36,847 nucleotides of DNA from Kiritimatiellia bacterium (GTDB taxonomy: Bacteria; Verrucomicrobiota; Kiritimatiellia; RFP12; JAAYLN01). The position numbers and the translations under genes are program-made. Where the stretch lies: the NCBI GenBank assembly GCA_028718445.1, contig JAQULY010000002.1, positions 1 through 36,847 of the forward strand, read 5' to 3'. The first letter of the stretch is position 1. Each line of letters starts with the position of its first letter. Shown here in pieces: positions 32,297-36,847 of this stretch. A model generated the notes under the pieces. The model was not told where the DNA came from, did not search any database, and saw nothing but the letters and a program-made list of their open reading frames with translations.

Positions 32297-33415
32297 TCAT
32301 TCTCCTTCAAGTGCGTTGACTCTTGTGAACGGCCAGTAGATGCGTGTTGCTCTGCCGATGATGTTCTTTTCCGGTACGGCACCCCAGTATCGACTGTCAC
32401 GACTGTTTTCGGTGTTGTCGCCAAGGACGAAGTACTCCTCGTGCCCCAGTGTTATCTCATCAGTGGGCTTCGACAGAAGACCACCGATAGAGGCAACGTG
32501 AACTGCAAGCTGGAATCCGGCGTAGCCGCCGGATAAGCTCGAGATGGTGTTGAATATCTCCGGCACGGTCACTTTCCGATCGTTCACGATCAGGAATGGT
32601 GGCTCGATCCTGATGCGCTCACCAGGAAGCCCGGCGACACGCTTGATGTAGAACGTATTGGGGGGAAGGCTTTCTATTCCGTCAGTACGGAAAACAACGA
32701 TGTCGCCTCGCTTCGGTTTGCTGAAGCGATACGATAGTCGTTCGACAAACAAGTGGTCTCCGGCGACCACTACACCCGACCAAAGTCTCTCCCCGGCGGA
32801 TACATGCTCCCCGGGTTGCTTAGTTGGCCGCGCGAAGCGCGGCAACTCATGTTGCTGGGAGCCGATCGCGTACACCCAGCGGAATGGCGTGTCCTGTGAG
32901 GGACGGGGCGCGGACAGCACACCGCTGGAACAGGCCTCAACCTCGACATACCGCTGGCCAGAAACAAGCCACTGAACCATGCCTGGCTTCTCTGAGGAAT
33001 CCGCGGGCACAGCGTGCCCGTGGATTCCGAAGATCGTTGGCTGCATTGCGCCATTCGGAACCTTGAACGGGTGAACGAACTGGCGCACAAGAAGACTCAA
33101 GCCGTTGTTCAGAACGACGGCCAAGACGATGACGGCAAGCCAGCCGAGAACCCCGATCCGTCGGACGGGTCGGTACGACTGTTTGAGCATCACCAACCAC
33201 AGAACCACGCTCGCGAGACCGAAGGCCACGCCGAGGATAAACGGGACAATGCCCGGCGTCGCGACAAGCAGAAGTGCGACAACGCCGCAGGCGAAGAGGC
33301 CGAAGTACCACTTCAGACCGGCGGCACACCTGCCGGAAAGAAGATGCGCGGAGCCGTGGAGCAGGAAGCCCAGCACCACGCCAACCCACTTGCGATATGG
33401 CGGTTTCTCGTTCAT
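32297..33415 (-). CDS. Signal-peptidase-I-like membrane protein with Ser-to-Ala at the nucleophile position (cassette gene)
   Basis: A 372-residue protein. Residues 1-115 form about four membrane spans; then come the SPase I boxes: FKVPNGAMQPT (box B, where the usual sequence is VPSGSMxPT), a long insertion, KRGDIVVFRTDG (box C), FYIKRVAGLPGE (box D with the catalytic lysine) and VLGDNTENSRDSRYWG (box E). All boxes are conserved except that the nucleophilic serine is A123 (codon GCA at 33047-33049). The enzyme may therefore be inactive, or use another residue. Two GC-rich palindromes lie inside the coding sequence in the insertion. TTG at 33418 is a possible alternative start; no Shine-Dalgarno precedes either. 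It follows copy 1 of the long direct repeat. Confidence 0.82.
   Translation of the reverse strand: MNEKPPYRKWVGVVLGFLLHGSAHLLSGRCAAGLKWYFGLFACGVVALLLVATPGIVPFILGVAFGLASVVLWLVMLKQSYRPVRRIGVLGWLAVIVLAVVLNNGLSLLVRQFVHPFKVPNGAMQPTIFGIHGHAVPADSSEKPGMVQWLVSGQRYVEVEACSSGVLSAPRPSQDTPFRWVYAIGSQQHELPRFARPTKQPGEHVSAGERLWSGVVVAGDHLFVERLSYRFSKPKRGDIVVFRTDGIESLPPNTFYIKRVAGLPGERIRIEPPFLIVNDRKVTVPEIFNTISSLSGGYAGFQLAVHVASIGGLLSKPTDEITLGHEEYFVLGDNTENSRDSRYWGAVPEKNIIGRATRIYWPFTRVNALEGE
32827..32843. repeat. Short palindrome inside the SPase-like gene
   Basis: GCCGCGC-GAA-GCGCGGC, encoding part of LPRFARPTK in the insertion between boxes B and C. It shares the CGCGAAGCGCG core with the element at 3613-3650. Confidence 0.7.
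32996..33028. repeat. 15-bp-arm palindrome inside the SPase-like gene
   Basis: GGAATCCGCGGGCAC (32996-33010) and GTGCCCGTGGATTCC (33014-33028) flank AGC, with one G/T wobble. It encodes HGHAVPADSS just after box B, where SPases normally have no such segment. Confidence 0.75.
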
Positions 33416-33431
33416 CAAATGGAGCCATCAA

Positions 33432-33796
33432 CATCTCAATATGCGTCAAACATAGCAGCAACAATAGCAGGTTGTGGGTGGGATAAGCGTCAAAGGGTGC
33501 GTTGATTTCCAGTGAGTAACGAGGCGGGGTTGGTGCATATCAGGAGTGCTATGGGGATCTGCTATGCGACAACGGCGTACCGGGTGGGCGCCGGTGGGTC
33601 TCGGATTGCGCGGTAATGAGAGGCTCCTTGGTGGTGAGGATAGGACCGGAAGATGTGAGGGTCAAGATGGAAAACGGCGCCATCGCCCGATGGGCTACGG
33701 CGCGGAAGGGCGGGCAGGGAGTAGGACGGCTTGGCCGGTATCGCAATGTCATCGGGCCGGCTTGCCCAACTGACGTTTCGCGGCGCCTTGGGGATG
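33432..33796. repeat. Long direct repeat, copy 1
   Basis: About 365 bp that recur at 35403-35767 in the same orientation, offset by 1971 bp, about 93% identical by eye. It ends 16 bases before the SPase-like start codon. The short open frames inside it exist on both strands in both copies, but the differences change residues in every frame, so I see no sign of coding. On the minus strand TTTGACGCATATTGAGATG near its end may hold promoter elements. Confidence 0.85.
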
Positions 33797-34007
33797 AAGG
33801 GAAGTGGCGGGGCAGATAGAGGGCAGGAGTCCGAATGGGGTGGCGTGACGGTGGATGACGGCTATTTGTTAGCTTCAGGGCTGACCCTGACGACCCTCGT
33901 GCCGTACTAGGCCGGCATCGAGGGCAAGGGGACGAAGGGGCAGAGATGGTTGATCGACGAAGAGGACACAGGGGGCCATTTTGGGAACGGAGGGGCTGTT
34001 GGGGGCG
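33797..34007. other. Non-coding spacer between repeat copy 1 and ankyrin gene
   Basis: No gene is seen. GGCCATTTTGGGAACGGAGG (33972-33991) and CTATTTGTTAGCTTCAGGG (33862-33880) each have a close match in the corresponding spacer of copy 2 (35848-35867; 35879-35897), so the duplicated unit is longer than the aligned 365 bp and has suffered insertions or deletions. GTTAGCG at the ankyrin stop codon could be an attC core, but I cannot find its partner. Confidence 0.5.
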
Positions 34008-34709
34008 TTAGCGGGAGTTTGCAGGGATGACCACTTGATGAGTGACCCCGCCGCCAACGCCTGGCCCCCGATATCCGATTGACACCTCACCGGTATTTCC
34101 ATTCTTCACTTTCTGCACCAGCTGCAGAGCCCAGTCTGGATACGGTGGATCTCCTCGACTACCAGGGCGGCAACCTACTGACACAAGGTATGCCGCCATC
34201 TCTCTATTATCACGCATAACCATATAATCAAGAGGTGTTCTGCGGAAATAATCTTCTCGGCTAATATCGACCCCACATGCCAGAGCGAACTCAATAATCG
34301 CAAGCGCCTTTTGTTGAGTCTGTGGAGACGATATCATGGAAGCCCAATCAATTAGTCCGCGACCACAGTCATCTACAGCATCAACCCTAGCACCATGCTT
34401 GTGGAGCGTCGCCACGCATTCAGGTGTAACAGCCTTTAGTATTGGAGTGCTTCCGTGGCCATTTCTGATCTCAATGTCGGCGCCCTGCGCGATCAGGAAA
34501 ACCATTGTCTCTTCATCGCCATGCAACGCGACCCAATGCAAGGCTGTATCGCCAAATTTGCCCCTAGCGTTCACGTCGTCACCACGCTTCACCAGTGCAC
34601 GTACCTTTTCTGCGTCGCCACGACACGCCGCATCAACCAGTTCCGTTTCGGGCCTACCACAGCCCACCGTCACAAGCACCATCACATTCAGTAGCAGCAA
34701 TCTCATCAT
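34008..34709 (-). CDS. Ankyrin-repeat lipoprotein (cassette gene)
   Basis: A 233-residue protein with a lipoprotein-type signal (MMRLLLLNVMVLVTVGC). Ankyrin repeats follow from about residue 22: LVDAACRGDAEKVRALVKRGDDVNARG, GDTALHWVALHGDEETMVFLIAQGADIE, GSTPILKAVTPECVATLHKHGARVD, and a longer unit with RRTPLDYMVMRDNREMAAYLV. Ankyrin repeats bind proteins; as a lipoprotein it would act in the periplasm or at the surface. No catalytic part is seen. The start at 34709 (or ATG 34706) is chosen for the signal; the longer frame to 34817 would translate the attC. The stop TAA is followed by CGCC as at other cassette ends. Confidence 0.78.
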   Translation of the reverse strand: MMRLLLLNVMVLVTVGCGRPETELVDAACRGDAEKVRALVKRGDDVNARGKFGDTALHWVALHGDEETMVFLIAQGADIEIRNGHGSTPILKAVTPECVATLHKHGARVDAVDDCGRGLIDWASMISSPQTQQKALAIIEFALACGVDISREDYFRRTPLDYMVMRDNREMAAYLVSVGCRPGSRGDPPYPDWALQLVQKVKNGNTGEVSIGYRGPGVGGGVTHQVVIPANSR

Positions 34710-34741
34710 CGTCCACCACGCGGTCCCACCATTGTCTCTCT

Positions 34742-34824
34742 GTCCCGCCACCTTCCCCTCTGCGCTCTCCGTCAACTCTTTCCAGGTCGCGGGCAAGTTG
34801 TACGTGAGGAGCGCCATGTTGGGA
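34742..34824 (-). repeat. attC site, fair
   Basis: The right core GTTGGGA (34818-34824) is four bases from the lipoprotein stop. The left core is degenerate: GTCCCGCC where GTCCCAAC would be complementary. Inner arms GCGCTC and CAACT pair with AGTTG and GAGCGC. Its right half resembles that of the site at 36719. Confidence 0.6.
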
Positions 34825-34827
34825 CTC

Positions 34828-35388
34828 CTATTTGTATCCTCCGGCTTTCAGGCAGAAGAATGCCTTGGTCGTCTGATTGCTGCACAATGGATTCGTTTCG
34901 AAGGAGACGTGCAGTTGGTACTTCTCTCCTGTTTCTGGCGTAAAGAGGGTGCCCGACGGGGCACCCGTCTTCTTGTCAAAGACGAGGTAGTAATAGGAGA
35001 CCCAAGTATCTCCACCTCCATACGCGCACGTCCAAGGGGCAATGTTCGTCCGGATGTTCCAGACGGTTTGTCCTTTGGAATCCGTGAGCTGCGCAGAAAT
35101 CACAGAGTCGTCCAAGAACGGCAATCTCTCGGAACCTTGCGCTGAAAGGTAAAGAGCATAGTCATCTTTGCAGGGTGGAACGTTGGAACATGTGTAGGTC
35201 CTGTCAAAATTGGACGAGATGGGGAAGGTGTCGAATGTCAAAGCAACGCCATCGATCCCCAGAAGAGGTCCTTTGACAAATTGGATCGTCCCATCTCCAT
35301 GATAGCGGGAGACTTCCTTCTGAAGATCACACGACATGAGGCAGCACGTCGAAGCGAGGACGAAAAGTGTTTTCGCGGTCCATTTCAT
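34828..35388 (-). CDS. Hypothetical lipoprotein (cassette gene)
   Basis: A 186-residue protein with a clear lipoprotein signal (MKWTAKTLFVLASTCCLMSC, lipobox LMSC, Cys20). The body is beta-rich with three further cysteine groups (YTCSNVPPC, PWTCAYGGGD, NPLCSNQ) that may form disulfides, which fits an extracytoplasmic protein. I do not recognise the family. It lies directly downstream (on the minus strand) of copy 2 of the long direct repeat, 14 bases from its end, as the SPase-like gene does with copy 1. Confidence 0.7.
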   Translation of the reverse strand: MKWTAKTLFVLASTCCLMSCDLQKEVSRYHGDGTIQFVKGPLLGIDGVALTFDTFPISSNFDRTYTCSNVPPCKDDYALYLSAQGSERLPFLDDSVISAQLTDSKGQTVWNIRTNIAPWTCAYGGGDTWVSYYYLVFDKKTGAPSGTLFTPETGEKYQLHVSFETNPLCSNQTTKAFFCLKAGGYK

Positions 35389-35402
35389 TATCTCTATTGT
35401 CC

Positions 35403-35767
35403 CATCTCAATATGCGTCACAAATAGCAGTGAAGATAGCAGGACGTGGGTGGGATAAGCGTCAAAGGGGGTGTTGATTTTCAGTGAGTTACGAGGCGGGG
35501 TTGGTGCATATCAGGAGTGCTATGGGGATCTGCTATGCGACAACGGCGTACTGGGTGGGCGCCGGCGGGTCTTGGATTGCGTGGTAATGAGAGGCTCCTT
35601 GGTGGTGAGGATAGAACCGGAAGATGTGAGGGTCAAGATGGAAAACGCCGCCATCGCCCGATGGGCTACGGCGTGGAAGGGCGGGCGGGGATTAGGACGG
35701 CTAGGCCGGTATCGCAATGTCATCGGGCCGGCTTGCGCAACTGACGTTTCGCGGCGCCTTTGGGGGT
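35403..35767. repeat. Long direct repeat, copy 2
   Basis: Second copy of the 365-bp repeat (see 33432-33796). Shared landmarks are CATCTCAATATGCGTCA at the left end, GGTGGGATAAGCGTCAAAG, CAGGAGTGCTATGGGGATC and CAACTGACGTTTCGCGGCG near the right end. The spacer from 35768 to 35968 shows no gene and contains further fragments shared with the spacer next to copy 1. Confidence 0.85.
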
Positions 35768-35968
35768 GGAGAGAAGGGGAGCGGGAATGGGGTGGAGCGA
35801 AAGGAAGGTGTCCCCGCCACCTAAGGGGTCGAAGGCGGAACAGGGGGCATTTTGGGAACGGAGGGGGCGTTCACGTCGCTATTTGCTATTTTCAGGGACG
35901 ACCCCGACGCCCCGAGGTTACGAGGTCGCGTGCATGGGCCTTGTTGTGCTTCTCTGCCTTCTTTCATC

Positions 35969-36289
35969 TCAGACCATGAGGAGGAGTAACAGTAGGTACG
36001 CCGCCAGCAAGCCGATCGGCAGCACTGGACTACCGGCCTCCTCTTTCGTGACAGCGACCCGCCAGGCGACACAGCCGACAACTACCGCCACGATCGCGGC
36101 GAGTTCGAGTGCATAGCCCGTTCGGAGATATCCATCGCTTGCTGTTCTCGCCACCGCCCGAAGCGCCTGGTCACCTGCAATTGCCTTGGCTCTCACCAAG
36201 GTGGCGCTGCCGTAGCACCACTTGGCCAGCCCTTCCATAGTGAGTGCCACTGCCAATGATACGCGGCAAGTTGTCCGTGGGCGTTTCAC
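35969..36289 (-). CDS. Hypothetical two-span membrane protein (cassette gene)
   Basis: A 106-residue protein whose first half is basic and helical (MEGLAKWCYGSATLVRAKA) and whose second half has two membrane spans (about 56-73 and 88-106), ending in LLLLLLMV. The function is unknown. The start is taken as GTG at 36289, ten bases from the attC; ATG 36241 (residue 17) is an alternative. The supporting evidence is the cassette position and hydrophobic pattern only. Confidence 0.5.
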   Translation of the reverse strand: MKRPRTTCRVSLAVALTMEGLAKWCYGSATLVRAKAIAGDQALRAVARTASDGYLRTGYALELAAIVAVVVGCVAWRVAVTKEEAGSPVLPIGLLAAYLLLLLLMV

Positions 36290-36299
36290 TTCATTCTTT

Positions 36300-36362
36300 G
36301 CACAACGTCCGGACTCTGCCTGAGCCGCGCTAGCGGCGATAGGCAGGAGGCCGTGGTTCGGA
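36300..36362 (-). repeat. attC site
   Basis: Cores GCACAAC (36300-36306) and GTTCGGA (36356-36362). Arms CGG, CTGCCT and GCCGC pair with GCGGC, AGGCAG and CCG; the loop is GCTA. The lipoprotein stop is two bases further right. Confidence 0.88.
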
Positions 36363-36364
36363 CC

Positions 36365-36709
36365 TCATTTCTGTTCCCCAATGATCTGCCGATCTTTCGT
36401 AATGTCGATCTCGGCATGGTTCCCGTATGCACCGCCGCCACCGGTCACATAGCCGAAGTTCGTTGTCATCGATGTGCCGTCAACCAGTCGGACATCAACC
36501 TGAAATCCGCTGTCATGCTTGACTGAGAAGCGTCCCGATTTCGATCCGGCGTCAGGAATGTCGCTGAAGCGATGACTCTCACCACACACGGTCACGAGGA
36601 CCTCTTGCGCGGTGACCCCCGAGTTGTTGGTGACGACCATCTCGTTTGACACCTTCGCGCATGACGCGAGGGCCAGACAGGCAACTAGCGTGACAAAGGT
36701 TCTTCTCAT
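36365..36709 (-). CDS. Hypothetical small lipoprotein (cassette gene)
   Basis: A 114-residue protein with a lipoprotein signal (MRRTFVTLVACLALASC, lipobox LASC, Cys17). The mature part is a single small beta-rich domain (VVTNNSGVTAQEVLVTVCG, FQVDVRLVDGTSMTTNFGYV). The family is not recognised. AGGAAGAG precedes the ATG at 36709. It fills its cassette almost completely: 9 bases from the attC on the start side and 2 bases on the stop side. Confidence 0.75.
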   Translation of the reverse strand: MRRTFVTLVACLALASCAKVSNEMVVTNNSGVTAQEVLVTVCGESHRFSDIPDAGSKSGRFSVKHDSGFQVDVRLVDGTSMTTNFGYVTGGGGAYGNHAEIDITKDRQIIGEQK

Positions 36710-36718
36710 CTCTTCCTG

Positions 36719-36789
36719 TCCGAACGTCCACGCTCTCCCTCACCTTGACCGTCCGCGGCAAGGTGTAGGTGAGTAGCGTGTTGTTGGGC
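36719..36789 (-). repeat. attC site
   Basis: Cores TCCGAAC (36719-36725) and GTTGGGC (36783-36789). Arms CACGCT and CTCACC (or CACCTTG) pair with GGTGAG (or CAAGGTG) and AGCGTG, so two pairing registers are possible. Confidence 0.85.
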
Positions 36790-36798
36790 CATCTTGCC

Positions 36799-36847
36799 TC
36801 ATTGCTGTGCCCGGAGTCCATCCCGCAGTTTCTCCGCAATCCGATCC
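36799..36847 (-). CDS. Partial CDS, C-terminal end of a further cassette gene
   Basis: On the minus strand the frame entering from the right edge reads DRIAEKLRDGLRAQQ and stops with TGA at 36799-36801, nine bases from the attC. The helical, charged composition and the position fit the end of a cassette gene, but only 15 residues are visible. Confidence 0.4.
   Translation of the reverse strand, partial: DRIAEKLRDGLRAQQ

Larger units (their letters stand above)
24147..36847 (-). mobile_element. Integron gene-cassette array (integrase not in window)
   Basis: All genes from 24,284 to the right edge lie on the minus strand. Most are separated by 61-84-bp imperfect hairpins with an AAC-type core at the left end and a GTT-type core at the right end, which is the design of attC sites. 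Ten are clear (24822, 26399, 26834, 27398, 28176, 29669, 29923, 30251, 36300, 36719), two are fair (30920, 34742) and three are weak (24147, 25730, 32250). The hairpins are conserved in shape but not in sequence, as expected of attC. Stop codons sit within or a few bases from the site. Base composition varies strongly between cassettes. Since cassette genes read away from attI, the integrase and attI should lie to the right of 36847, and 24147 is the old, distal end. Confidence 0.85.

Noticed and set aside
33549-35723. Pairs of short open frames conserved between the two long repeat copies on both strands
   Set aside because: Differences between copies change residues in all frames, and there is no start signal; conservation is explained by the recent duplication.
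1-36847. tRNA or rRNA genes
   Set aside because: None was recognised by eye in any intergenic interval; a covariance-model scan would be needed to exclude a tRNA fully.

Overview
The window is a high-GC bacterial chromosome fragment. Its gene content (a neutral-ceramidase-type protein, DUF608/GH116-like and GH95-like hydrolases, a GntR regulator fused to a solute-binding sensor, a SUMF1-domain protein, LamG/CBM9 barrel proteins, REP-type palindromes with a RAYT relic) suggests a member of the PVC superphylum (Verrucomicrobiota, Kiritimatiellota or Lentisphaerota). This is an inference from gene families; there is no rRNA or other marker that settles it.

Left block (1-3.66 kb): a partial gene of unknown role, pdxJ and a ceramidase-family protein run rightward. 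They are followed by about 0.7 kb of non-coding DNA made of nested palindromes around the decayed C-terminal end of a REP-associated tyrosine transposase.

Middle block (3.68-24.0 kb): a glycan-breakdown region built from two regulated units. Leftward lies a GntR regulator, a barrel hydrolase coupled to it by a GTGA overlap, and a DUF608/GH116-like protein. Divergent from it is a GH95-like hydrolase. The two divergent promoters are near-identical and lie so close to their start codons that the transcripts may be leaderless. Next comes a rightward series: a GntR/solute-binding-fold regulator with a triple-repeat operator at its promoter, a secreted SUMF1-domain protein lacking the catalytic cysteines, a 1332-residue LamG-CBM9-barrel protein, a uroporphyrinogen-decarboxylase-like methyltransferase, a pectate-lyase-fold protein, a GH29 alpha-L-fucosidase and a C45-type acyltransferase/peptidase. 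Together they look like a unit for sensing and dismantling a fucose-containing or otherwise decorated polysaccharide.

Right block (24.1-36.85 kb): a different kind of DNA. About nineteen small genes all lie on the minus strand, most with no recognisable homologue and many encoding lipoproteins or membrane proteins. They are separated by imperfect hairpins of 60-80 bp that end in an AAC-type core on the left and a GTT-type core on the right. These are integron attC sites, so the block is read here as an integron cassette array. The orientation puts the integrase and attI beyond the right edge. Recognisable cassettes carry an HAD phosphatase, a metallophosphoesterase, a PD-(D/E)XK-like protein, an ankyrin lipoprotein and a signal-peptidase-I relative whose nucleophile serine is replaced by alanine.

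The most exciting item is one two-gene cassette (28,260-29,652): a radical SAM/SPASM enzyme translationally coupled to a 97-residue peptide. The last 44 residues of the peptide contain twelve in-phase aromatic-X-acidic triplets using Trp, His and Tyr. This is the signature expected of a poly-cyclophane (triceptide-type) RiPP, here packaged as a mobile integron cassette.
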